This document shows positions 1 through 9,334 of a stretch of 64,000 nt of DNA, in pieces. A program made the translations under genes and the position numbers. Source of the DNA: Sulfuricurvum sp. Its GTDB lineage: Bacteria; Campylobacterota; Campylobacteria; Campylobacterales; Sulfurimonadaceae. Every line of letters begins with the position of its first letter. Position 1 is the stretch's first letter. The stretch covers positions 62,001 to 126,000 of the forward strand of contig JAUYRN010000005.1 of assembly GCA_030696775.1 (NCBI GenBank). The letters run 5' to 3'. A model generated the notes under the pieces. That model saw nothing but the letters and a program-made list of their open reading frames with translations, searched no databases and was not told the DNA's origin.

Positions 1-705
1 AGCGTTTTGCGGTGCTCGCGTCGTATATGCCTTGTAGAGTTCTTCCCGAATAGCACGATTTTGTCCATAGGTCATATAGGAAATATAGGAGGGCATTTGG
101 AGAGTGAAACGATATTTTGTAATACCTTCTTCTTCGAAACGGGCATCGTCTAAATCTCCCTGTGGAATTCCAATAACATCAGCGGGATCAGTAATGATTT
201 TTTCATACACATTGGTAGCGTCTAGAACATTTTGGGAAAAATCATTGGTAAGTGTGCTTTTGCGAAGATTGATTTGTGCTAAACGCTCTTTTGAAGTGTC
301 GTCAAGATGGGCTCCGGCGAGTTCAAAATGGAGAATATTAAGATCAAGAATTCGTTGTTGAGCAAGATTTAAAGTGCTGTATTCATTTTTTTTAACTTCT
401 TTGAAGGCATCATAAATAGCGAGATTCTGCCCTACAAAAGTCGAGTAATCGGTGAGAATTGGAAGTGCATCCGCATACACTTTTTGTGATTCTTCAGAAT
501 TATTGACAGCATTGATATGTGAAAGAGGCGTAAATAAAAGCTCCATTTCTTCTTCCATAAAATCAAACGGGCGGACAAAATTGGTGTAGGTTTTATCGTG
601 AATATCCAGTAGGTTGGCGATGGTAGTGTAGTTTTTTTTGATGAGTGTGTTTAAATCATCAATAAAAGTCTCTAAATTAAGGCTAAAATCTGTAAAAGGT
701 TGCAT
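1..705 (-). CDS. prlC: Oligopeptidase A-like M3 metallopeptidase, N-terminal part (3' end outside window)
   Basis: Reading the minus strand from an ATG at 705 gives an unbroken frame of 235 codons that runs off the window edge. The translation begins MQPFTDFSLNLETF and has the all-helical N-terminal architecture of the M3 (thimet/oligopeptidase A, Dcp) family, including a stretch ending in MTYGQNRAIREELYKAY, which in this family lies upstream of the catalytic domain. The HExxH zinc site would be in the missing part. Members are cytoplasmic and degrade short peptides, including cleaved signal peptides. The start is preceded by AGGAG about 5 bases upstream. It is divergent from the DUF502 gene, with 85 bp between the two starts. 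Family assignment is from recall of the M3 N-terminal pattern; the exact subfamily (PrlC or Dcp) is less sure. Confidence 0.8.
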   Translation of the reverse strand, partial: MQPFTDFSLNLETFIDDLNTLIKKNYTTIANLLDIHDKTYTNFVRPFDFMEEEMELLFTPLSHINAVNNSEESQKVYADALPILTDYSTFVGQNLAIYDAFKEVKKNEYSTLNLAQQRILDLNILHFELAGAHLDDTSKERLAQINLRKSTLTNDFSQNVLDATNVYEKIITDPADVIGIPQGDLDDARFEEEGITKYRFTLQMPSYISYMTYGQNRAIREELYKAYTTRAPQNA

Positions 706-757
706 AGGTTCTCCTGTAAATATATGTTATTGTAGTAAAGTGTTTCAAAAAGTATTC

Positions 758-779
758 TATAATATGACAATTTGTCATA
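758..779 (+). promoter_or_regulatory. Promoter -10 box with overlapping palindromic operator-like site
   Basis: TATAAT at 758-763 runs directly into TATGACAA-T-TTGTCATA (763-779), a perfect 8-bp inverted repeat around one central base. It sits where transcription of the DUF502 gene (ATG at 791) would start. The AGGA ribosome-binding site lies 3' of the palindrome. The arrangement looks like a repressor operator over the start site, but the binding protein is unknown. It could equally act on the divergent oligopeptidase gene. Confidence 0.5.
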
Positions 780-790
780 AAAGGACGTTT

Positions 791-1411
791 ATGGGCTTAA
801 GAGCCAAACTGTTATTCCGTTACATTTTTGTAGGTGCTTTATCGCTCTTACCTTTGATTTTAGTTTTTGTGGTTGTTAATTATCTTAAAAATTTAGGTGT
901 GAGCGCTTATCTCTCTTTGCACGATTATACAGATTCTTTTGAAATAACAATTTTTTTAATGATAGGAGTAATTGCAGTTTTTGCATTCCTTGGGTTTTCG
1001 ATTGAAAAATATGGACGTTCAATTTTTGTTTCAATGATTGACAGCACTTTTGAAAAAATCCCTGCGATCCGTTCGGTTTATTCAGTTTCTAAAAAACTGG
1101 CGGCAATGCTATCTGGTAATGAAGACGGGACCAAAAAAGAGGTAGTTTTGGTTGAGTATCCTAAAGAGAATTTATGGGTACCTGCGTATTTATTGAACCG
1201 TCATGAAAATATTTGTGTATTATTTATTCCAACATCGCCAAATCCGACAAGCGGTTATACAATTTTGGTAGATGAAGCATTGATTAAAAAGACCTCTTTG
1301 AGTCTTCAAGAGGCATCGTCATTTATTATCAGTATGGGAGCGGACTTTCCACAAAAAGAGAACGTTTCTCGGCTTATTCAAACTCATCAAACTTCGGTTC
1401 AAGCGCTTTAA
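791..1411 (+). CDS. DUF502 family inner-membrane protein
   Basis: The product has 206 residues, with two membrane segments near residues 10-32 and 55-75, followed by a soluble C-terminal domain. This is the DUF502 architecture (membrane protein of unknown function, widespread in bacteria). I chose the ATG at 791 because AAAAGGA lies just upstream and the first hydrophobic segment then begins at about residue 10; a longer frame back to 638 would run through the promoter and the start of the neighbouring gene. The 3' end overlaps the end of the convergent protease gene by 38 bp. No biochemical role is established for the family, and I infer none here. Confidence 0.8.
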   Translation: MGLRAKLLFRYIFVGALSLLPLILVFVVVNYLKNLGVSAYLSLHDYTDSFEITIFLMIGVIAVFAFLGFSIEKYGRSIFVSMIDSTFEKIPAIRSVYSVSKKLAAMLSGNEDGTKKEVVLVEYPKENLWVPAYLLNRHENICVLFIPTSPNPTSGYTILVDEALIKKTSLSLQEASSFIISMGADFPQKENVSRLIQTHQTSVQAL

Positions 1412-2471
1412 AATTGTCGATGAGATTCTTTTGATATTCAGGAGCGAGTCGGTAAAGTGCTTTTAGCGTACGTTCGCCTTCTTCTTGAGTCAAAGAAGTA
1501 TCGATAATAACGTAGGAGAGATAAATACTATTTTGATCGATTGCGAGGCGTAAATTTTCTAGATTACCATTCTCACGTAGTAAAAAATCGTATAAACGTT
1601 CAATGTTTTCCTGTGGTATCCGACACACTTCACACTCTGCGATGATGACTCCATTGTCGTAATAGTTGATCTCAAAGCGGGATGTTCCTGATTCAAATCG
1701 CCAACTTCGCTGACTGCGTCTTGAGAGCGTGACATTAATCTCCAGTTTTTCCAGTATCTTTTCGAGTAATGCGACAACTCCCGATGGTTTGTATCCCTCG
1801 CGGCGACGCTTTGCAACATCGAGCTTAATACCGCATTTTGGACAATAGTCATTTTTTATTGAGGATTCAAGAATCAAATTTTTACACGATACACAACGAA
1901 TAATATCGATTGCATCAAGGGCTAAAAATCCATCCAATGCTTCTTGGAGGAGATAATAGGGGAGGGCGAAGCCGAGATTGTTGGAGTTTTGAATAATAAA
2001 GGTGTTGACCCCTATAACTTCACCCGCGTCATTCAATAAGGGCCCGCCACTGTTTCCAGGATTGATGGCTGCATCGAATTGAATGTATTCAGTCTCTCCC
2101 TGCAAGCGTATGGCTTTGGAAATAATTCCTTCTGTGGTAGAGTAATTAAGACCATAAGGATGACCGATAGCTATAACGCTATCTCCATCGTTAATAGAGC
2201 TGCTGCAAAGGATTAAGGGATGATTAGGAAGCAATGGCACAGGTGAGCGAATAAAAGCCAAATCATATCCTGCATCATCATAAATAACCTGTCCAATAGT
2301 ACGCGGAAGTGTTTTCGTACTAATAATGACTTCTTTTAATCCTCCGACAACATGCGAATTGGTAATAATTAAATCACCGATGATAAAACCGCTTCCGGTT
2401 GCGTAGGGGGTCATGATTTGTACGATGCTTTCGATGGAAATTTCCAGTGTTTTTTGGGTGAGCTGTTTCAT
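1374..2471 (-). CDS. Cytoplasmic HtrA-like serine protease with zinc ribbon and CesT/YbjN-like C-terminal domain
   Basis: The 365-residue protein has no signal peptide or membrane segment. Residues 1-185 form a trypsin-like S1C protease domain with the complete triad: His40 (TNSHVVGG), Asp70 (GYDLAF) and Ser141 (NPGNSGGP). A CxxC-x13-CxxC zinc ribbon follows (Cys193, 196, 210, 213). Residues from about 228 to 360 have the pattern of YbjN/type III chaperone CesT-like domains (long helix, strands, then a helix ending in LLREN, more strands and closing helices). There is no PDZ domain, so this is not a standard DegP. The stop lies 3' to an overlapping convergent gene. The next upstream gene ends 3 bp before this start, so the two are probably one transcript. 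The protease call is firm; the C-terminal fold is inferred from pattern only and the substrate is unknown. Confidence 0.85.
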   Translation of the reverse strand: MKQLTQKTLEISIESIVQIMTPYATGSGFIIGDLIITNSHVVGGLKEVIISTKTLPRTIGQVIYDDAGYDLAFIRSPVPLLPNHPLILCSSSINDGDSVIAIGHPYGLNYSTTEGIISKAIRLQGETEYIQFDAAINPGNSGGPLLNDAGEVIGVNTFIIQNSNNLGFALPYYLLQEALDGFLALDAIDIIRCVSCKNLILESSIKNDYCPKCGIKLDVAKRRREGYKPSGVVALLEKILEKLEINVTLSRRSQRSWRFESGTSRFEINYYDNGVIIAECEVCRIPQENIERLYDFLLRENGNLENLRLAIDQNSIYLSYVIIDTSLTQEEGERTLKALYRLAPEYQKNLIDNFKALEPKFDEFE

Positions 2472-2474
2472 TTT

Positions 2475-3794
2475 CTACAGTTCCTGATAATCAAGATTTT
2501 TGATTTGGAGATAGAAGCTTTGGCTGAAGTGATCAAGATCGCTGTAGTTCAGTTCTTTTGCAAAGTTGCGAAGATTTTTGTAACGAGCTTGATAGGGTGA
2601 CAGTGCGGCATCAATGGCATTGGAAATGGATTCTTTTTGAAAGAGTTTTCGTGAACTGTCATAAAGTATGATTTCACCCTCATCGGCGAAAAAATCTGAA
2701 GCATAAATTTGAACATGCAGATGCAATAATGCGCGAAGTGAGGGATGGACACCGTAGTTGAAGAGAATATACAAAGCAATGTAGCGATAAATTGTGGTAA
2801 TAACGTAATTAACATGGTTGTTTTTATACCAACGTACTTTAGCTAGGGATTCATCAATAAATTCCGCAATGTCATCGTGCATTGCTTGATCAAATGGAGA
2901 AAAAGTGGTACGAGCACTGTAAAATTGAGTCGAAAATGTCTCAAAGCTCATGGCTTCAAGTTCAACGAGGTAGCTTTCTAAATCGCTATTTTTATCTTGA
3001 GTGAGTTTTTCATCTTCCATGAAATAGGTGTTGATTTTTTCATTGATCTCTTTTGCCATTTTTTTATGGGGAATAAGAAGATAATCAATTTGAAGTAACA
3101 ATGCGAGATAGCTAAAAGACGCCATGCCGCTGTTATCATTGGAGAGTAATCCGACTAGACTTGATTTGGTTGTTTTTATCCATTCTTGCATTGTGTCGTA
3201 ATAGCGGTGAAGTTTAGGAAGACTTAGTGGTGTGATGTGATCATATTCAAGCAGTGCTGATACATCAAATTCACTGGAAATAAACTCTTTTTCAAAATCC
3301 GCATTCAGGGCAAGCTCTCGCAAGGGAAAAAAGATTTTTTGCGGAGTAATCGTGGTGTTTTGTATCTCTATAGACAAAGAAACAGTGTCCTCTTTTTGGC
3401 TAAAGCGACAATATGTGAGTTGAAAGTTTCGTTCTAAAAATCGTCTTTTCATGGCAACATGGAGCGATGATGCTTGTGCGATTTTGGCATATGCTTTAAA
3501 TATTTTTTCAGTTATTTCACCATGAATAATGGCAGTTCCTTGCATGAGTTTAAAGGTAATTGTGTCGGCGCTGCTCATAATCTCTAAATGTTTTGAATCA
3601 TCAGCATGTTGAAGTGATTCCAGAAAAGTACGGTATCCAAGCAATACGTCGTTTGAACTAAATGCGATTGAAGACAAATCAAAGAGCTCTTGCTCTTTTG
3701 GATTAGGAAGGGCGTGAATACTTCTGCCGTAGTGGGGAGGGACTAGCGGTTTGACTGGCTTCCATAATTTTTCAAAAAAAGTCAAAAAGTTCAC
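2475..3794 (-). CDS. Uncharacterised 439-aa protein, partner of the HtrA-like protease; possible CesT/YbjN-like domain
   Basis: No family is recognised with certainty. The protein is soluble, acidic and helix-rich, with no signal peptide. Residues of about 45-175 read like a second CesT/YbjN-type domain: two helices, strands around TFKLMQGTAIIHGEI, a helix ending in RFLERNFQL, then strands and a helix with LRELALNADFEKEFI. The remaining 260 residues are mostly helices rich in Tyr, Phe and Asp. It is the first gene of a two-gene unit with the protease, separated by 3 bp, and is divergent from pyrH with 92 bp between starts. A joint function, for example as adaptor or regulator of the protease, is inference from position and the shared domain pattern. 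Confidence 0.7.
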   Translation of the reverse strand: MNFLTFFEKLWKPVKPLVPPHYGRSIHALPNPKEQELFDLSSIAFSSNDVLLGYRTFLESLQHADDSKHLEIMSSADTITFKLMQGTAIIHGEITEKIFKAYAKIAQASSLHVAMKRRFLERNFQLTYCRFSQKEDTVSLSIEIQNTTITPQKIFFPLRELALNADFEKEFISSEFDVSALLEYDHITPLSLPKLHRYYDTMQEWIKTTKSSLVGLLSNDNSGMASFSYLALLLQIDYLLIPHKKMAKEINEKINTYFMEDEKLTQDKNSDLESYLVELEAMSFETFSTQFYSARTTFSPFDQAMHDDIAEFIDESLAKVRWYKNNHVNYVITTIYRYIALYILFNYGVHPSLRALLHLHVQIYASDFFADEGEIILYDSSRKLFQKESISNAIDAALSPYQARYKNLRNFAKELNYSDLDHFSQSFYLQIKNLDYQEL

Positions 3795-3853
3795 ATATTT
3801 CCTTTACCCAATAAAAGCAAATCTTAGTCAAAGCAACCTTAAAGCGACAGTAA

Positions 3854-4597
<744 letters not shown>

Positions 4598-4619
4598 ATT
4601 TTAGACAAAAGGACACTAG

Positions 4620-4835
4620 ATGAGACTTGAACAATTAACTGCAAAAGCATTAGAGACCGCAAATATTGACCGTTATCAGTTGGCATTAGCCGTAGCAAAA
4701 CGCTCAGAGCAACTTCAAAACGGTGCATCAACAAAGCTTAATGTTGATTTGAAAAAAGCAAAAGCTGCTGACGTTGCTTTGATGGAAATTGCTGAAGGGC
4801 ATATTACCATCAAAGGTTTCGTAGACAAAGCGTAA
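4620..4835 (+). CDS. rpoZ: RNA polymerase omega subunit
   Basis: A 71-residue protein beginning MRLEQLTAKALE with the omega pattern NRYQLALAVAKRSEQL (here with Asp in place of Asn at the first position). It binds the beta-prime C-terminus and helps RNA polymerase assembly. In many bacteria omega also forms part of the ppGpp site, so its place directly before spoT is functionally sensible. It sits between pyrH and spoT, with AAAGGA before the ATG. The length is typical for Campylobacterota. Confidence 0.95.
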   Translation: MRLEQLTAKALETANIDRYQLALAVAKRSEQLQNGASTKLNVDLKKAKAADVALMEIAEGHITIKGFVDKA

Positions 4836-4856
4836 TCCCCACACAAAGTCGCATCG

Positions 4857-7022
4857 TTGAACCAAATAGATATTGAAACCATCAAAAAAATCAATGATGT
4901 AGAAAGTGCTATTGAGTACTTTCGTGCACGAATTCCCACATCAGCTCTTCTTGAACAAGCTTTTTTACTAGCATCTACTGCCCATAAAGGGCAATGTCGT
5001 AAAAGCGGCGAACCTTATATCGTACATCCTATTTTAGTTGCCAGTATTGTTGCTGAACTTACCGGTGATGAAGCGATGGTTATTGCAGCATTATTACATG
5101 ATGTCGTGGAAGATACGGCGATAACCATTGAAGAAATAGGATTGGATTACGGAGCGGATGTTGCTCATTTAGTGGAGGGATTGACAAAAATTGATATGAT
5201 TCGTGATGCGGAGCTTATCCCCTCCCACTCCGATCAAAAATTGGTCGTTTCTGCTTTAACTTTCCGAAAAATGCTCCTTGCTTCTATCGAAGATGTCCGT
5301 GTATTGGTTGTTAAATTGTGTGACAGACTTCACAATATGCTCACGCTTGATGCCCTTACACATGCTAAGCAACATCGTATTGCAGAAGAAACATTGGTCG
5401 TTTATGCTCCGATTGCGCATCGTTTGGGAATCTCTTTTCTAAAAAATCTTTTGGAAGATTTGAGTTTTAAATATCTTTTTACCGAAGACAAGCTTGCTAT
5501 TGAAAGTTATTTGGAAGAAAATTTTCGATCCATCAACGAAAGACTGGGTGACTTTTGTGAAAAATTAACTCAAATTTTACTTTCTAACGGAATGTGTCAA
5601 GATGATTTTGAGATACTGAGCCGTGTAAAGCATCACTACTCTATTTATCTAAAAATGCAGCGCAAAGGGATCAGTATCGATGAGATTCTTGACCTCTTAG
5701 CCGTTCGTATTTTGGTTAAAGACCCAATAGATTGTTATAAAGTTCTTGGGATGGTTCATCTCAATTTTCAACCTTTGAGTGCACGGTTTAAAGACTATAT
5801 CTCCATTCCAAAAGAGAATGGTTATCAGACGCTTCATACGACGGTGTTTGATGAGAGCGCTATTTTTGAGGTTCAGATTCGTACGATTGAGATGCATGCA
5901 ACAGCGGAACTCGGTGTTGCTGCCCATTGGAAATATAAAAGCGGTGGGAATAATTCGATCAATCTTGATTGGCTGCATAATCTTCAGTATCAAAATGAAT
6001 CGGTTGAAGCGTTTTATGAGCTGATTAAAAATGACCTTTACAGTGATGATATTTCAGTCTTTTCACCTAAGGGAAAAGCATTTACACTTCCTCGCGGAGC
6101 AGTGGCACTTGATTTTGCCTATGCCGTTCATACGGCAGTCGGAGACAAAGCTGAAGGGTGCTTGATCAACAAAGAAAAGGCCAGTCTTTTAACGGAGTTG
6201 CATAATGGTGATGTTGTTAGAATCGTTACGGCATCCGATAGTAAGAAAATTACACGATGTACATGGATTGATGCAGTAAAAACATCACGTGCAAAATCAA
6301 GTATGCGTGCCAATTGTAATGGGCGTATACGTGCAATAGATCATGAGAGCGGTGTTAATATTCTATCGACAGTTCTTCGTTTGCCTGCGGATAAAGTGGC
6401 AGAAGTTTTAGAAAAAGTAGAGCTTTCAGATCAATGGTATCGCATACCTCGCGAGCTTGATTTTTTCAAAGAAGTACTCAACCGGATTAAAGATGCAATG
6501 CAAGAAAGCAGCCGTTTTGGAGCATTTTGGACGCGAGGCCGTTTCAAACTCAAACCTTTTCTTTTCAGCTCGATAGAACTGCTGTCCAATCAAAATATTT
6601 CAGATGCAGTTTTTGATTATTGCTGTCATCCTAAATCGGGTGATGAAATTGTTGCATTTTACCAAGATGGGAAAGCGCATATCCATCATAAGATGTGTAA
6701 GCATGCGGCAGGAATGATTGAAGAACACCAGCCAATGGTGTTTGTTCAGTGGAAACAGCAGCATTTCAGTCGATACCATTTGATTATTAGTATGGCAAAC
6801 GCGAAAGGCTCACTTGCAGACTTGTTAACGTATATGGCAAAGATGGGGGCTGATATAGAAAGTATAGAGCTGGGAAAAGCAAAATCAGAGCATACTCAAT
6901 ACTGCGAGATGGAGTTTCAAACGTTAGAACGGGATTTAAATCGACTGCGTTCAAAACTCGATAAAAAAGGAAAAATAATACAATTTTTTCGGACCGATGA
7001 CGCGTACCGAAGCCAAGGATAA
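4857..7022 (+). CDS. spoT: Bifunctional (p)ppGpp synthetase/hydrolase, RelA/SpoT family
   Basis: The 721-residue protein has the full long-RSH layout. An HD hydrolase domain (about residues 25-190) carries HP, LLHDVVEDT and LCDRLHNM, so hydrolase residues appear intact. The synthetase domain (about 220-380) has RVKHHYSIYLKM, the DYISIPKENGYQTLH G-loop region and the EVQIRT segment. A TGS domain (about 395-455) is followed by a helical and zinc-finger-like region (FDYCCHPKSGDEI) and a C-terminal ACT domain (about 640-720). It is probably the only stringent-response enzyme of this organism, as in other Campylobacterota. Translation appears to start at TTG 4857, 21 bases after rpoZ. The next in-frame ATG lies well inside the protein, so the unusual start is accepted. 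Confidence 0.95.
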   Translation: MNQIDIETIKKINDVESAIEYFRARIPTSALLEQAFLLASTAHKGQCRKSGEPYIVHPILVASIVAELTGDEAMVIAALLHDVVEDTAITIEEIGLDYGADVAHLVEGLTKIDMIRDAELIPSHSDQKLVVSALTFRKMLLASIEDVRVLVVKLCDRLHNMLTLDALTHAKQHRIAEETLVVYAPIAHRLGISFLKNLLEDLSFKYLFTEDKLAIESYLEENFRSINERLGDFCEKLTQILLSNGMCQDDFEILSRVKHHYSIYLKMQRKGISIDEILDLLAVRILVKDPIDCYKVLGMVHLNFQPLSARFKDYISIPKENGYQTLHTTVFDESAIFEVQIRTIEMHATAELGVAAHWKYKSGGNNSINLDWLHNLQYQNESVEAFYELIKNDLYSDDISVFSPKGKAFTLPRGAVALDFAYAVHTAVGDKAEGCLINKEKASLLTELHNGDVVRIVTASDSKKITRCTWIDAVKTSRAKSSMRANCNGRIRAIDHESGVNILSTVLRLPADKVAEVLEKVELSDQWYRIPRELDFFKEVLNRIKDAMQESSRFGAFWTRGRFKLKPFLFSSIELLSNQNISDAVFDYCCHPKSGDEIVAFYQDGKAHIHHKMCKHAAGMIEEHQPMVFVQWKQQHFSRYHLIISMANAKGSLADLLTYMAKMGADIESIELGKAKSEHTQYCEMEFQTLERDLNRLRSKLDKKGKIIQFFRTDDAYRSQG

Positions 7023-7025
7023 AGA

Positions 7026-8237
7026 ATGATAGATCAAAAAATACATGAAGCATTAGAAGAAATTAAACGAGGAACAGCTGAAATTATTGATGAAGCTCGC
7101 ATCGTAGTTTTATTAAAAAGTTTTTTTGAAAAAGGGGAAACGTATACGGTTAAAGCTGGATTTGATCCTACGGCACCCGATTTACATTTAGGGCATACGG
7201 TTTTACTTCACAAATTAGCCACGTTTCAAAAGTATGGAGCCAATATTCAATTTTTGATTGGAGATTTCACCGCCCAGATCGGTGATCCAACGGGAAAAAG
7301 TGAAACGCGTAAAAAATTGCTTCCGGCTCAAATCGAGGAAAATACGCAAAGTTATAAAACGCAAGTCTTTAAAATTTTAAATCCTGAACAAACAACCGTT
7401 GTTTTTAATGCGGATTGGATTAATGCACTTGGTGCTGCCGGTATGCTGGAGCTTACTACGACATTTAATGTTGCACGTATGCTTGAACGTGATGATTTTG
7501 ACAAACGTCACAAAGCAGGTATCTCTATCTCTATCAGTGAATTTTTGTATCCACTTCTCCAAGGCTACGACAGTGTCCATCTTAAAAGTGATATTGAAAT
7601 TGGGGGGACAGATCAAAAGTTTAATCTTTTGATGGGACGTCATCTGCAACGTGCATATCAAGTCGGTAAAGAACAAGCGGTCCTGATGATGCCGATTCTT
7701 GAAGGCCTTGACGGCGTTCAAAAAATGTCAAAAAGTTTGGGTAATTACATCGCAGTTGCGGATGCACCTAACGATATGTACGGTAAGATTCTCAGCATCA
7801 GTGATGAACTGATGTGGAGATATTACGAGCTTTTGAGCACTCTTAGTCTAAGTGAAATTGAAGCATTAAAAGTAGGTGTAACGGATGGTTCCTTGCATCC
7901 AAAAAAAGTTAAAGAGACATTAGCGCTTGAGATTACAGCTCGTTTTCATTCTATGGAAGATGCGATAAGTGCTGGCGAAGAGTTTCATCGTGTCCATGCG
8001 CAAAGCGAAATTCCCACTGAAATGGATGAATATACTTTTGAAGGACCTGTTTGGATTGCGAAAGTTCTTACTGAGTCCTCACTTACTACATCTACATCAC
8101 AGGCGCGTCGCGACATTAAGCAAGGCTCTGTTAAAATTAACCAAGAAAAAGTAGACGATGAGCAGTTGCAGTTAAATGCAGGTGAGTACGTTGTGCAAAT
8201 CGGCAAACGAAAATTTGCCAGAATAAAGGTGTCCTAA
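7026..8237 (+). CDS. tyrS: Tyrosyl-tRNA synthetase
   Basis: A class I aminoacyl-tRNA synthetase of 403 residues that charges tRNA-Tyr. The HIGH signature is HLGH (residues 54-57) and the KMSKS loop is exact (233-237). The C-terminal 60 residues form an S4 RNA-binding domain (SQARRDIKQGSVKINQEKV). The length and the KMSKS sequence fit the TyrZ-type enzymes common in Campylobacterota. It starts 3 bp after spoT, and its TAA stop shares one base with the next ATG, so translation of these genes is likely coupled. Confidence 0.97.
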   Translation: MIDQKIHEALEEIKRGTAEIIDEARIVVLLKSFFEKGETYTVKAGFDPTAPDLHLGHTVLLHKLATFQKYGANIQFLIGDFTAQIGDPTGKSETRKKLLPAQIEENTQSYKTQVFKILNPEQTTVVFNADWINALGAAGMLELTTTFNVARMLERDDFDKRHKAGISISISEFLYPLLQGYDSVHLKSDIEIGGTDQKFNLLMGRHLQRAYQVGKEQAVLMMPILEGLDGVQKMSKSLGNYIAVADAPNDMYGKILSISDELMWRYYELLSTLSLSEIEALKVGVTDGSLHPKKVKETLALEITARFHSMEDAISAGEEFHRVHAQSEIPTEMDEYTFEGPVWIAKVLTESSLTTSTSQARRDIKQGSVKINQEKVDDEQLQLNAGEYVVQIGKRKFARIKVS

Positions 8238-9328
8238 TGAGTTTTAAACCACTTCAAATCGGTAAATATACTATCCCCGTTCCCATCGTTCAAGGTGGTA
8301 TGGGTGTTGGAATCAGTTGGGACAGACTCGCTGGGAACGTTTCACTTGAGGGTGGTCTTGGTGTTATTAGTTCGGTAGGGACTGGAAATTACGGAGACAA
8401 AAGTTATTCAGACAGACTTGTTGCAGGTCGTCCGTTGGAAGCAGAAAACTTTTATTCTCGAAAAGGACTTATTGCTATTTTCGAAAATGCTCGTAAAATT
8501 TGCGGTGATGCTCCGTTGGCATGTAACGTGTTGTATGCTATTAATGATTACGGTCGGGTAGTAACGGATGCATGTGAAGCGGGTGCGAATATTATTATCA
8601 CTGGTGCCGGATTACCAACAAATATGCCTGAATTTACGGCTGATTATCCTGATGTTGCACTCGTTCCGATTATCTCGTCTCCTAAAGCACTTTCGATTAT
8701 TTGCAAGCGATGGCAAAAGCGTTATAACCGTCTTCCTGACGCTGTTATTCTTGAAGGTCCTAAAAGTGGCGGTCATCAAGGGTTTACCTATGAGCAATGC
8801 GCTATGGATGAATATCAGCTTGAAAACTTGGTAAAACCAGTTGTTGAAGAAGCGGCATTGTGGGGAAATATTCCTGTTATAGCCGCGGGTGGTGTGTGGA
8901 ATAAATCGGACATTGATGAAATGATGGCATTAGGTGCAAACGGTGTTCAAATGGGAACCCGTTTCATTGGTACTTTTGAGTGTGATGCGCATGAAAATTT
9001 CAAACAAGTCCTGCTTGATGCCAAAGAAGAAGATATAACTTTGATGAAATCTCCTGTAGGTTATCCTGCTCGCGGTGTTCGTACTAATTTACACGGCCTG
9101 ATCGATACACGCACAGGTCCTGCAATCAAATGTATTTCTAACTGTGTAGCACCATGCCACCGTGGTGTTGAAGCAAAAGAGGTTGGCTTTTGTATTGCCG
9201 ATCGTCTTAGTGATGCTTATTTTGGAAATTTAGATTTTGGTCTTTTCTTTTCGGGAACGAATGGTTACCGTATTGATAAGATTATCTCCGTCAAAGAGTT
9301 GATGCGTGAACTGACGCAAGGTGAATAA
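8237..9328 (+). CDS. NAD(P)H-dependent flavin oxidoreductase, nitronate monooxygenase-like
   Basis: The 363-residue protein has a TIM-barrel FMN-binding layout of the NPD/2-nitropropane dioxygenase family. It begins with PVPIVQGGMGVGIS and carries the phosphate-binding segments LEGPKSGGHQG and VIAAGGVW, then GANGVQMGTRF. Such enzymes either oxidise alkyl nitronates or act as NAD(P)H:quinone reductases, and FabK belongs to the same superfamily, so the substrate cannot be set from sequence. A cysteine-containing insert (KCISNCVAPCHRG) near residue 295-310 is notable. A gene of this family also follows tyrS in Campylobacter. It overlaps the tyrS stop by one base and lies 6 bp before the amidase. 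Confidence 0.85.
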   Translation: MSFKPLQIGKYTIPVPIVQGGMGVGISWDRLAGNVSLEGGLGVISSVGTGNYGDKSYSDRLVAGRPLEAENFYSRKGLIAIFENARKICGDAPLACNVLYAINDYGRVVTDACEAGANIIITGAGLPTNMPEFTADYPDVALVPIISSPKALSIICKRWQKRYNRLPDAVILEGPKSGGHQGFTYEQCAMDEYQLENLVKPVVEEAALWGNIPVIAAGGVWNKSDIDEMMALGANGVQMGTRFIGTFECDAHENFKQVLLDAKEEDITLMKSPVGYPARGVRTNLHGLIDTRTGPAIKCISNCVAPCHRGVEAKEVGFCIADRLSDAYFGNLDFGLFFSGTNGYRIDKIISVKELMRELTQGE

Positions 9329-9334
9329 TACGGC

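Noticed and set aside
1374-1411. 38-bp overlap of DUF502 and protease gene ends as sign of a frameshift
   Set aside because: Both C-termini look complete and no alternative frame gives a better family match; convergent overlaps of this size are common in compact genomes.
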